The position numbers and the translations under genes are program-made. The notes below the pieces were generated by a model, which was not told where the DNA came from, searched no databases, and saw only the letters and a list, made by a program, of their open reading frames with translations. Below are positions 1 to 8,593 of a DNA stretch of 45,861 nucleotides, one piece after another. The stretch is from positions 1-45,861 of the forward strand of contig JAHAYJ010000069.1 in assembly GCA_018384375.1 (NCBI GenBank), read 5' to 3'. Numbering within the stretch: position 1 is the stretch's first letter; every line of letters starts with the position of its first letter. The DNA is from Lachnospiraceae bacterium. Lineage in GTDB: Bacteria; Bacillota; Clostridia; Lachnospirales; Lachnospiraceae.

Positions 1-61
1 ACGGACGCTAAGTCCAAGAAAGGAAGACGACATACCGATTGCTCCATCATTATACAGCTAA
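1..61 (+). CDS. possible C-terminal end of an upstream gene (partial)
   Basis: Frame 2 is open from the window edge to a TAA at 59-61 and gives about 19 residues ending in PIAPSLYS. Nothing in it identifies a family. It may be the tail of a gene lying before the WXG100 gene, but so short an open frame can occur by chance. The 78 bases that follow hold only the ribosome binding site of the next gene. Confidence 0.25.
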   Translation, partial: RTLSPRKEDDIPIAPSLYS

Positions 62-139
62 GCAACAAGATGGATAATTCCTTACTGGCTGTAAGGTTTA
101 TTAACCATAAATATATTGTAGTAGAAAGGAGAAACAGAT

Positions 140-454
140 ATGGAAGGAATTTTAAAGGTAACACCGGAGAAGCTGATTCAGTCTTCCGGAGAATTCGCGG
201 ATATGGGAGGACAAATGAAAAATCTGACCGGTGAAATGATGTCACTGGTGCAGGGAATGAAGGGAATCTGGCAGGGAGAAGCTGCTTCTGCTTACAGCGG
301 AAAGTTTAGTTCTCTCCAGACAGATATGGACAAGCTGTGCCGGATGGTACAGGAGCATGCGGCAGATTTACAGGAAATGGCCGGACACTACCAGAGTGCA
401 GAAACCGGAAATGCAGAGCAGGGAGGCAGTCTGCAGGCCAATGTCATTTCCTAG
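140..454 (+). CDS. WXG100 family protein (ESAT-6-like)
   Basis: This 104-residue protein has the size and helix-turn-helix layout of WXG100 proteins, small helical-hairpin substrates or partners of type VII secretion. The turn carries the signature as W-Q-G at about residue 45 (KGIWQGEAASAY), with amphipathic helices on each side and an acidic/Gln-rich tail. AAAGGAG lies 8-10 bases before the ATG. It overlaps the next gene by 14 bases and the third gene is a lipase-fold protein, so the three look like a small co-translated secretion-associated unit. No EssC-type ATPase is visible in the window. Confidence 0.85.
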   Translation: MEGILKVTPEKLIQSSGEFADMGGQMKNLTGEMMSLVQGMKGIWQGEAASAYSGKFSSLQTDMDKLCRMVQEHAADLQEMAGHYQSAETGNAEQGGSLQANVIS

Positions 455-1103
455 TAAGCTTTTGCTGACAGGAGTGCTTGTCATAGGTCTTCTTTTGGTC
501 ATAGAAGGGAGAAGGATGAGAGAAATGGAAAGAATGATCAGCTACATGGAAGAAAAATATGGAGAAGCCTTCTCCCCGGTACAGCCGTTTGGCGGGCAGC
601 TTGGAAAGAACCTGGATGCGTTGGAACTGAAAAGTGAAAAGTTCAAAGGAGGCGGAATTCTGGTTCGGAGAATATACCTGAAAGAACAGGAAGTTATGCA
701 GGACAATTACCTTGCCTTTCTTTTGGAAAGGGAAATCACCTGCCGGATTGCTGCAGCAGCGGAGCAGGCATTTGGAGAGAGCAGTGTAGTTTATCAAATC
801 CCGGAGCTGGTGTTTCCTGCAGACTTTCCGGCTAAAATGTCTGCAGAAGAATTTCTGAGAAATCCCTGGTCAATGGTGAAGGTGACAATTATGCCTGCAG
901 CTGCAGAAGATCGTCCGGCAGAAAAGGCAGATATTTTTTTTTCGATCCTGAAAGAGAAAGGCTATATCATTGGAGGAACTGTCCTTTTTTCTTCCGGGCA
1001 GAGACTGATCTTTTCAATGGGTGAGGAGGGAACGATCAGATATCTGGAATGGAGGGAGAGAGAAGGATGGGGTCTGAAAGACAGCTGTCTGAAGCGGAAA
1101 TAA
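441..1103 (+). CDS. membrane-anchored protein of unknown function next to WXG100 gene
   Basis: An ATG at 357 is available in this frame, but the ATG at 441 (MSFPSKLLLTG) is preferred. It follows GGGAGG, overlaps the WXG100 stop only slightly, and places a hydrophobic helix at residues 6-21. The 220-residue product then has a short basic stretch (EGRRMREMERM) and a soluble domain of mixed helix and strand. I do not recognise the family. The topology suggests one N-terminal membrane anchor with the bulk outside the cell. Its position between a WXG100 protein and a lipase-fold protein suggests a chaperone, immunity or surface role in the same unit; that is inference. It overlaps the next gene by 37 bases. 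Confidence 0.6.
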   Translation: MSFPSKLLLTGVLVIGLLLVIEGRRMREMERMISYMEEKYGEAFSPVQPFGGQLGKNLDALELKSEKFKGGGILVRRIYLKEQEVMQDNYLAFLLEREITCRIAAAAEQAFGESSVVYQIPELVFPADFPAKMSAEEFLRNPWSMVKVTIMPAAAEDRPAEKADIFFSILKEKGYIIGGTVLFSSGQRLIFSMGEEGTIRYLEWREREGWGLKDSCLKRK

Positions 1104-2446
1104 GTATGGTGCTGGACACCTTTATGTATCTTGATTACAGAGAGGCACAGGAGGGAACCAGTTTGAGAAATATTGTGAAGGATTTGGAGCATCACCCTGA
1201 TTATGGCGCTGGAGGAATTCATTATGGAGAATACCGGATCTTATGTGAAGCTGTAGAAAATGATGCCGTAGGGAATCTGATCATTGGCTGTCAGAGTAGG
1301 GCGATGGGGTATCATTCCGGTACGGCAGCCTGCACCTTTTCTTCCCCGGATCAGGAGAACATCTATGTGGTGTTCCGTGGAACAGGAGATGGAGAATGGC
1401 CGGATAACGGGGTGGGAATGACCCAGAGTGTCACACCGCAGCAACAGGAGGCATTGCAATATTTTGAAGAAGTGATAGAAAAAATGAATATCGATGAAGG
1501 GCAGCATCTGGTGGTTACAGGCCATTCCAAGGGAGGAAATAAGGCGCAGTTTGTGACAATGGAGACGAAGTGGGAGACGCTGATCGATGTCTGTTATTCT
1601 GTAGATGGACAAGGCTTTTCGGAAAAAGCAATTATCAGGTGGAAGGATAAGTACGGAGAGGAGGGGTATCAGGAGCGTACCGGGAAATTGAGAGGAATCC
1701 ATGGTGAAAATGATTATGTCAGTGTTTTGGGCAATTCCATTATTTCCAAAGAAAATATCCGGTATGTAAAGACACCGGTGGATAAGAGTAATTTCGCAGG
1801 GTATCACGATATTAAATATATGTTTGCAACCAGGGAATATAATGCGGCAACGAAAAGCTATATTACACAGTTTCATGGAAGGAAAAACGAAGATGCGATG
1901 GGACAGGGAGAACTTGGAAAATATGCTGCGGCTCTTTCACAGGATGTAATGGAGCTTGCGCCTGAGAAGCGGGACGGTTGTGCTGCGGTAGTCATGCAGA
2001 TGATGGAGTCCTGTGCCGGAGTAAAGGAGGGAATCAACGGGGAAAAGCTGACTCTTTCTGACATTACCGATTTCACTTTTATGGGTATTCCGCTTATTGC
2101 AGGGAGCCTGTTAAAGGGAGAGGAGGGAAAAGGCCTGCTCCGGGCGGTTCAAAACAAAGAAACATTTACCGGTGCTTTGAGCGGAAATATAATTCTGCAG
2201 GTAAATGAGCGGGAACTGAGAGAATGTGGGAAGGAGCTGGAACAGCTTGCATCACAGTTCAGGGCTCTGGAGCTGCGGTTGCACGAAGCAGCAAAAAAGG
2301 TTCCTCTTTATATGAAAGGGAGTGCCGTTTTGTATCACAGGATAGAGCTTTCAGCAGACAGAGTGAAGGATCTGGGAGAAAAGCTTCTGGAAGCGGCAAT
2401 TCTGCAGGAACAGATCGGGAATGCCTATTTACGGTGGCAGGATTGA
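1067..2446 (+). CDS. Mbeg1-like (DUF2974-type) lipase-fold protein
   Basis: This 459-residue protein has an alpha/beta-hydrolase core of the Mbeg1/DUF2974 type. A strand and VVFRGTGDGEW resemble the lipase class 3 oxyanion region, followed by the nucleophile elbow G-H-S-K-G with Ser about residue 154 (VVTGHSKGGNKAQF), and later FAGYHDIKYMF. The C-terminal 120 residues are helical and charged, like WXG/LXG-type bundles. The start at 1067 is chosen because GGAGGGAGAGAGAAGG sits directly before it; an ATG at 1049 is possible. Proteins of this fold near WXG100 genes are often predicted surface or secreted hydrolases. No signal peptide is seen, consistent with type VII-like export or a cytosolic role. 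The substrate is unknown. Confidence 0.7.
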   Translation: MGSERQLSEAEISMVLDTFMYLDYREAQEGTSLRNIVKDLEHHPDYGAGGIHYGEYRILCEAVENDAVGNLIIGCQSRAMGYHSGTAACTFSSPDQENIYVVFRGTGDGEWPDNGVGMTQSVTPQQQEALQYFEEVIEKMNIDEGQHLVVTGHSKGGNKAQFVTMETKWETLIDVCYSVDGQGFSEKAIIRWKDKYGEEGYQERTGKLRGIHGENDYVSVLGNSIISKENIRYVKTPVDKSNFAGYHDIKYMFATREYNAATKSYITQFHGRKNEDAMGQGELGKYAAALSQDVMELAPEKRDGCAAVVMQMMESCAGVKEGINGEKLTLSDITDFTFMGIPLIAGSLLKGEEGKGLLRAVQNKETFTGALSGNIILQVNERELRECGKELEQLASQFRALELRLHEAAKKVPLYMKGSAVLYHRIELSADRVKDLGEKLLEAAILQEQIGNAYLRWQD

Positions 2447-2519
2447 TTTTTTATGGGAAATTCAGTAAGATAAGGGAGTCGGTAAAACCGATAGAAATTC
2501 CGCACAGGAGGAGAAAAGC

Positions 2520-3413
2520 ATGGAGGTAAAAAACCCCGGAAAATCGGATCAGATCACCCGAGATTATCTGGATTCTCTGCTTCTTGAGATGCGACATCTT
2601 GACAGCAAAAAACCGGATACCACCTTAAGGCTTTACGGAGAGGTGTTTGACACCCCCATTATGATGGCCGCCTTATCCCATTTGAACAATATTCATGAGC
2701 ATGGTATGGCAGAAATGGCAAAGGGAGCAGTACTCGCCAATGCGGTAAACTGGGCCGGGATGGGTGAGAAGGAAGAACTTGAGGAAATTGTGGGAACGGG
2801 AGCCAGGACCATTAAGATCATAAAGCCCTATGCGGATAATGACATCATCTTTGACAGAATGGCACATGCAGAAAAATGCGGAGTTCTGGCAGTTGGGATG
2901 GATATTGACCATGCATTTAACGGAAAAGGGGAATATGACAAGGTTCTGGGCTATGAGATGGCGCCTAAGAGCCTTGAGGAGATCAGAGGCTTTGTAAAGG
3001 CAACGAAGCTTCCCTTTGTTGTAAAAGGGGTACTCAGCAAACAGGATGCCTACAAATGTGTGGAAGCAGGCGTAAAGGGAATTGTGGTTTCTCATCATCA
3101 TGGAATTATGGATTATGCAATACCACCTCTTATGGCACTGCCGGAAATCGTGAAAGCGGTAAACGGACAGATACCGATTTTTGTGGACTGCGGAATTCAA
3201 AGCGGTATGGATGCATTTAAGGCACTTGCACTGGGAGCAACGGCAGTATCTGTGGGACGCGGAATCATGCCCCAGCTTGGCGGAAAGGGCGCAGAGGGAG
3301 TAAGGGAAAGAATCATTGAGATGAATGAAGAACTAAAGGGCGTTATGGCAAGAACAGGCTGCTGTGACCTTGCGCACATGGATACTTCTGTCATATGGAA
3401 CACAAATAGGTGA
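2520..3413 (+). CDS. FMN-dependent alpha-hydroxy-acid dehydrogenase/oxidase
   Basis: This is a TIM-barrel flavoprotein of the lactate/glycolate oxidase family, which oxidises 2-hydroxy acids to 2-keto acids with FMN. Visible family elements are the N-terminal IMMAALSH, the barrel-strand lysine in LPFVVKGVLS, the active-site segment normally SNHGGRQ but here S-H-H-H-G-I-M-D, and the FMN phosphate site (FVDCGIQSGMDAFKALALGATAVSVGR). At 297 residues it is shorter than the usual 350-390, like other clostridial members. The altered active-site segment makes the substrate uncertain. CAGGAGGAG precedes the ATG. It runs toward the AraC gene, with only nine bases between the two stops. Confidence 0.85.
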   Translation: MEVKNPGKSDQITRDYLDSLLLEMRHLDSKKPDTTLRLYGEVFDTPIMMAALSHLNNIHEHGMAEMAKGAVLANAVNWAGMGEKEELEEIVGTGARTIKIIKPYADNDIIFDRMAHAEKCGVLAVGMDIDHAFNGKGEYDKVLGYEMAPKSLEEIRGFVKATKLPFVVKGVLSKQDAYKCVEAGVKGIVVSHHHGIMDYAIPPLMALPEIVKAVNGQIPIFVDCGIQSGMDAFKALALGATAVSVGRGIMPQLGGKGAEGVRERIIEMNEELKGVMARTGCCDLAHMDTSVIWNTNR

Positions 3414-3422
3414 TATAAGTGA

Positions 3423-4388
3423 CTAAATGGTCATCATATCAAAAGAATTGCTTGTGGGATCCTGCTTCAGGTTCTTCTTAAACTCACTGGGAGTACACTT
3501 CAAGTACTGTTTAAAAACCTTATTGAAATAACTAGCGTTATTAAAACCGACGGAGAATGCCAGCTCTGATATGGAATGAGAAATGGGATCGTCGCTCTGG
3601 ATCATGCTTGCTGCCCTGAAAATGCGGTACTTCATCAGGTATTCGATAGGAGTGAGCTCCAGAGTCCGTTTAAAGCAGCGGCAGCACTCACTTTTGCTGA
3701 TGTGAATGGAGGAAGCGAGTTCATCCAGTGTTATGTGCTCTGCATAATGACTTTCGATATAGAGAATGGCCTCCTTCACACGGGATTCATCCAGTGAAAG
3801 ACTGCCGTTTTTATAGGTTTTAACATTTTGAGGGATCACATTTTCAAGTAAAGTAACCCACAGCTGACATAAGTAGGACTTTGTTACCAGCTCATAGCCG
3901 TATTTTTTGGTCATGTTGACGGCAATCACCGAATTGATCGCATCCAGAATTTTTTCGGCTACAGGATCCTGTTCATCCAGAAGCATCGTCCGGAAGACAG
4001 GGGAACTGAGTATGGGAGACAAATATTTTCCGGACATAACGGTATTTCCATAACCGAACAAAAAAGAGGGATGGAAAATCGTTGAATACAGATTGCAGCT
4101 GGCGTCCGGATCAGCAGACTGAATCGAGTGCATGGTATTCTGATTGATCAGAATGCCCTGCCCTGCCTTCAGTCTTATTTTTTTGTCATCGGTGAAAAAA
4201 TCAGCCTCGCCATGATTGACAATAATAACCTCAAATTCCGGGTGCCAATGCCAGCGGATGCGCTGCATATACATCTTAGCCAGCTCAATAAAATAAACAT
4301 GAACAGGATACCCGATTTCGGTATCGGTAAGCGTTCTGTTCGTGTAATAATTTGGGTCGGGATTGGAAGGTGTTGAAGGTGGCTGCAT
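3423..4388 (-). CDS. AraC family transcriptional regulator
   Basis: This 321-residue regulator has an N-terminal cupin-like sensor domain (around residues 40-110, with RWHWHPEFEVIIVNHG typical of the first strand) and a C-terminal pair of helix-turn-helix motifs at about residues 205-310 (LDELASSIHISKSECCRCFKR, then ISELAFSVGFNNASYFNKVFK, ending in a CTPSEFKK signature). AraC proteins of this type usually sense a sugar or small metabolite and act on neighbouring or divergent genes. Its own start lies divergent from the S8 protease with about 180 bases between, so a shared control region is possible. The ligand is unknown. Confidence 0.9.
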   Translation of the reverse strand: MQPPSTPSNPDPNYYTNRTLTDTEIGYPVHVYFIELAKMYMQRIRWHWHPEFEVIIVNHGEADFFTDDKKIRLKAGQGILINQNTMHSIQSADPDASCNLYSTIFHPSFLFGYGNTVMSGKYLSPILSSPVFRTMLLDEQDPVAEKILDAINSVIAVNMTKKYGYELVTKSYLCQLWVTLLENVIPQNVKTYKNGSLSLDESRVKEAILYIESHYAEHITLDELASSIHISKSECCRCFKRTLELTPIEYLMKYRIFRAASMIQSDDPISHSISELAFSVGFNNASYFNKVFKQYLKCTPSEFKKNLKQDPTSNSFDMMTI

Positions 4389-4566
4389 GAAGGTCTCCTT
4401 GTTTCGTGATCATTACTGGGTTTTAATAGCTTTCAGCTATATTCTAAGCCAATTCAGATTGATGTTCAATATGGGAAAATGAATTTGTAAGAAAAATTTC
4501 TGCTTTCACTGTTTGGGATCAAGCTGCATAAAATATACAGGAATGAGCAGGAAGGCAGGGAGAAAA

Positions 4567-6381
4567 ATGGCAAATCAGAAGCTGGAAAATCTGCTCAACC
4601 TGGCACTGGAGCTTGAGGAAAATACGAGGGCAAGATCGGAGCAGCTGGATGTTGGCTTTACGAAGGCAACAAAAAGCTGGGAGCTGATCGTGAAGTATAA
4701 CGGAGATATCAGCAGACTTAAGAGCAATGTGATCCGAGTGGAGGAGCTGATCGCCGGATATGCGATCGTAACCATACCGGAGGAACTGATAGAGACCTTT
4801 ACCCTGCTTGATGAGGTGGAATATGTAGAAAAACCGAAAAGGCTGTATGCATCCACCCTTTTGGGAAGGCAGGCTTCCTGTATCTTTCCGGTGACAGTAA
4901 GAGAGCCGTTTTTGACAGGCAGAGGAACACTCATTGCGGTAATCGATTCCGGAATTGACTTTGAGAGCCCGGAGTTCAGGGATAATCAGGGAAGAACCAG
5001 AATTCAATATCTCTGGGATCAAACGCTGACACCGGAGCGTGTGAATGCACAGCTCCCGCAGGGATATGAGGAGTTTGACGGTATGGCAGCTCCGCCGGAA
5101 GGCTTTCAGACAGGCGTGGAGTTTTCCAAATACCGGATCGATGCAGCACTTGAAAGTCCCGTGCCGAAGAGAATCGTTCCCAGCACAGACACCTCCGGGC
5201 ACGGAACGGCAGTTGCCGCTATTGCAGCAGCAGGAGGCAGACTTAAGGAGGGGCGTTATCAGGGCATTGCGCCTGAGAGCGAACTGCTTATCATTAAGAT
5301 GGGAACACCGGCACCGGATTCCTTCCCCAGAACCACAGAACTGTTGCGCTCGCTTACCTATGCGGTAAAGAAAGCGGTAGAATTGGGAAAGCCGCTGGCT
5401 GTGAATTTAAGCTTTGGAAATACCTACGGCTCCCATGACGGCACCTCACTGGTGGAGCGGTTTCTTGACAATGTGGCGGAGATCGGGAGAACCGTTGTCT
5501 GTGTGGGAAGCGGAAATGAAGGCGCGGCGGGCGGTCATGTGGCAGGAAGCTTTGGGATGCAGGAGTCAGGAGGAGCCGCAAGAAGAATAGAGCTGAGCAT
5601 CGGAAATTATCAGACAGCTGTCAGTGTACAGTTGTGGAAAGACTACGCTGATCTTTTTGTAATAGAAGTGCTTTCTCCCGGAGGGGAGCGGGTGTTGATC
5701 AATGATCGCCAGATCGGTGGCAGGCAGTTTACCCTGGAAAATACAGAACTTCTTTTGTATATCGGGGAGCCTTCCCCCTATTCTGTCAATCAGGAAATTT
5801 ATTTTGATTTTCTACCTATTGAGAATTATGTAAACCAGGGTGTGTGGACATTTCAGATTAAGCCGGTGAAAACGGTTCTGGGAAATTATGATTTCTATCT
5901 GCCAAGCAATGCTGTGTTAAATGCAGGCACCCGCTTTTTTACACCGACACCTGAAAAAACACTCACCATACCCTCCACTGCGTCCAAGGTTATTACGGTG
6001 GGAGCCTATGACGTTTTCTACGAGTCGTATGCTGATTTTTCGGGAAGAGGCTATCCTCTTGAAAGCATCAGTGCCGGTAGAATTTCACAGGGAGATATCA
6101 AGCCGGACCTGGCCGCTCCCGGAACGGATATTGCGACGATCGGACCGGAAAACACCTATGTGGTGGTATCGGGTACCTCCTTTGCAGCCCCCTTTGTCAC
6201 GGGGAGTGCAGCCCTTTTGATGGAGTGGGGCATTGTCCGTGGGAATGACCGGTTTTTGTATGGAGAGAAGGTAAAGGCCTATTTCAGAAAAGGAGCAGGA
6301 CAGCTTCGGGGCGAAAGCAGATATCCCAATGATAAGGTAGGCTTTGGAAAGCTATGCCTGTCGGAGAGTCTGCCGGGGTAA
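4567..6381 (+). CDS. S8 family subtilisin-like serine protease
   Basis: The catalytic triad is complete: Asp in AVIDSGID at about residue 127, His in DTSGHGTAVA at about 212, and Ser in VSGTSFAAP at about 538, counted from the ATG at 4567. That start is chosen for the GGCAGGGAG just upstream; ATGs at 4513 and 4543 lack good sites. The 604-residue product has a roughly 120-residue N-terminal prodomain-like part and a 200-residue insertion between His and Ser, the arrangement of clostridial CspB/bacteroidal-type S8 peptidases. No signal peptide is evident, so it may be cytosolic or exported by a non-Sec route. It is monocistronic and meets the chemoreceptor gene tail to tail. Confidence 0.9.
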   Translation: MANQKLENLLNLALELEENTRARSEQLDVGFTKATKSWELIVKYNGDISRLKSNVIRVEELIAGYAIVTIPEELIETFTLLDEVEYVEKPKRLYASTLLGRQASCIFPVTVREPFLTGRGTLIAVIDSGIDFESPEFRDNQGRTRIQYLWDQTLTPERVNAQLPQGYEEFDGMAAPPEGFQTGVEFSKYRIDAALESPVPKRIVPSTDTSGHGTAVAAIAAAGGRLKEGRYQGIAPESELLIIKMGTPAPDSFPRTTELLRSLTYAVKKAVELGKPLAVNLSFGNTYGSHDGTSLVERFLDNVAEIGRTVVCVGSGNEGAAGGHVAGSFGMQESGGAARRIELSIGNYQTAVSVQLWKDYADLFVIEVLSPGGERVLINDRQIGGRQFTLENTELLLYIGEPSPYSVNQEIYFDFLPIENYVNQGVWTFQIKPVKTVLGNYDFYLPSNAVLNAGTRFFTPTPEKTLTIPSTASKVITVGAYDVFYESYADFSGRGYPLESISAGRISQGDIKPDLAAPGTDIATIGPENTYVVVSGTSFAAPFVTGSAALLMEWGIVRGNDRFLYGEKVKAYFRKGAGQLRGESRYPNDKVGFGKLCLSESLPG

Positions 6382-6392
6382 AAGACCGACCA

Positions 6393-7852
6393 CTACTTAG
6401 CCAATTCGACAAGCTGCTGCATTTTATCGGAAATCCTTGTCAGAATCTCTTTGTTTTCGATTTCTGAATGCATGGTTTGCGTTGCATGAGCGGATACTTC
6501 TTCGGAAACAGCAGAAATCGTCTGAACAGATTCGGCAATAACCTGGTTTGCAGCCTTCAGATCATCAATATCGCATATGAGCTGTTCCACGCTGCTGCGG
6601 ATGGAGAAGGTGTTATCCTGAATAGCAACGAAGCTGTCAGAGGCAACACCTGCAGCCTCCTTTTCATCCTTGATTCCGGAAATCATATGTTCAATGATAT
6701 TAATTACTTCGCTAATGGCAGCAGTTACATTCTGGATCAGTGCTGTGATGTGGGTAGTAGCATCCTTCGTTCTGGTAGCCATTCCGGTAATTTCTGTTGC
6801 AACAACAGCAAATCCTTTTCCGGCTTCTCCCGCACGTGCAGCTTCAATACTGGCATTCAGAGCCAGCATACTGGTCTGCGTGGTAATACCGTTAATCAGC
6901 TCTACAATGGAATGCATTTCCTCCATATGGTTAGTCAAAGCATTCAGCTTTTCCGCAACATTTTTACTGTTGGAAACGGAGAGTTCCACTTTTTCTGTAA
7001 GGGTCTCAATATGATGTCTGCCAAGCTCCAGGGCGGTTATGGTCTGCTTCATATTGTCGGTCATATCGGAAGCAGCATAGCTTACCGTATCAACTTTTTT
7101 CTGGATGGCTTCTGTCTGCTGCAGCTGCTCCTGTACAGTCTGTGCGGTGTCAGTAGCACCGGCGGTCACCTCCTGCATAGCAGCTTTGGTGGCAGCGGCA
7201 GCCTGATCTAAATGTTCAAGGTCATGATAGATTTCTTCAATGCCGGCTTTTAACTGCGCTGAGAGGTGTGAGATATCGGAGAGCACAGCTTCTGTCTGAT
7301 TCTGTGCCTGGGCTACATGTGCAAGCTTCTGTGCCGTATTTTGATTGAGTGTTTTTGCGGTGAAATAAGAATAATACCGATCAGTATCATTGCAACGACT
7401 TGAATGACGGCGAAATCCCTGCCGGAATAAGCAAATTTTCCCGTTGTTGCACCTAAGATGCTGATCAGAATGCTCTCAAAGACGGTTCCGGTATTGATCA
7501 TGATCATGTAGCGTGGATCGTTATAGATAGAAACAATGAGGATCATGGGAATTACAAAAATGAACATCAGACTATGATGAGAAGTAAACAAAATCAAAGT
7601 ATAAAACACAGCAAAACCGATTGCTACCAGATGCTTGATGGCAGGAGTTTCCTGATTGATCCGAAAGAAGCAATACTCAGCAATTACCGGAGCAAGTCCG
7701 ACAGCGGACACAAGTGCAACATAGCCCCAGCTGAGCGTCCCCTCCTGTGCCTGAAGAAGGCAGAATAGCAATATGACTGCTACATTGATCAGATGGGTGA
7801 TCATTGCGATCCGATTGTTACGCATAAGGTCAGATAGCTCTTTTTTATTCAT
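6393..7852 (-). pseudogene. methyl-accepting chemotaxis protein, broken by a frameshift
   Basis: The 5' half (7852 down to about 7370) encodes several hydrophobic segments of a membrane sensor without a large extracellular domain, starting at an ATG preceded by GGAGG. The 3' half encodes a methyl-accepting signalling domain, including the hairpin tip (LALNASIEAARAGEAGKGFAVVATEI). The frames differ: the first runs on to a stop near 7313, while the second frame read back across 7286-7370 gives TAKTLNQNTAQKLAHVAQ leading straight into the signalling domain. One indel near 7365-7375 would restore a receptor of about 485 residues. It could also be a sequencing error. The frame-2 ATG at 7286 is internal, so it is not a natural start. 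Confidence 0.8.
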
Positions 7853-7904
7853 AGATGGCCTCCATAGATAATCGTGGTAGTAAATAATGGTTACTAGCAT
7901 AAAT

Positions 7905-7933
7905 ATTGTACTATAGGAGGCTGGTTTTTACAA
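7905..7933 (-). promoter_or_regulatory. sigma-A promoter for the chemoreceptor gene
   Basis: On the minus strand TTGTAA (7933-7928) and TACAAT (7910-7905) are separated by exactly 17 bases. The start codon lies about 53 bases further on, after GGAGG. The broken receptor thus keeps an intact promoter. Confidence 0.6.
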
Positions 7934-7944
7934 GAATTACCATG

Positions 7945-8532
7945 TTAACCAACTGTTTTTCCGGTACGTTTGGCTATGACATTGGGAATGGAGGATTTGA
8001 CTGTAAGTATCAGGTATTCTATCATTTCATCCTCACTTCTTGCGTCTGTGCCCTGAAACCAGTCGATCAACATACCGGAAAGCGCATTGGTATAGAAATC
8101 ACAGAGAAAATCCTTAAAGCTTTTATCAAGTACAGTATCCATGCGAATCTCGATCTCCGTGATGAGTTTACTGATGACTCCGATAAGGTCAGGCGCAAGA
8201 AGAAGCTTCATGCCCTCCCTGCCAATGGCGTCATAAGCACAATTAATGATAAGCTTGTTCTGCTTGACATAGTCAAAGGTAAAACGCAGTACCTCATCAT
8301 AATCATTGATCAAATCGGACTTTTTGACAATTTCCACAGCCTCCCTGTCAAGCATCCAGCGCAGAAGTGCGTAGATGTCCTGAAAGTGGTAATAAAAGGT
8401 CTTGCGGTTGATGCCGCAGTCAGTGCAGATCTCACTGATCGTGATCCTTGAAAGCGGTTTGTTTTCCATGTGCCTTTTCAGGGAGGCAGCCATTGCCTGC
8501 ATGGTTTTCAGCGATGCTTCCGAATGCTTCAT
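7945..8532 (-). CDS. TetR/AcrR family transcriptional regulator
   Basis: This 195-residue protein has an N-terminal TetR helix-turn-helix at about residues 28-50 (ITISEICTDCGINRKTFYYHF) and a helical ligand/dimer domain of the DhaS/TetR_C type found in clostridia. It is the last gene of a run that reads MMPL transporter, surface protein, TetR. Regulators in this position commonly repress the transporter operon they travel with. A symmetric site just upstream of the MMPL promoter (14426-14451) is the natural candidate operator; binding by this protein is inference. Confidence 0.88.
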   Translation of the reverse strand: MKHSEASLKTMQAMAASLKRHMENKPLSRITISEICTDCGINRKTFYYHFQDIYALLRWMLDREAVEIVKKSDLINDYDEVLRFTFDYVKQNKLIINCAYDAIGREGMKLLLAPDLIGVISKLITEIEIRMDTVLDKSFKDFLCDFYTNALSGMLIDWFQGTDARSEDEMIEYLILTVKSSIPNVIAKRTGKTVG

Positions 8533-8593
8533 ATCTGATACCTCATCAAAAAGAAAAGTAACAGAAAAAGCATAGCGGGTTTTTAAGGAAAAA

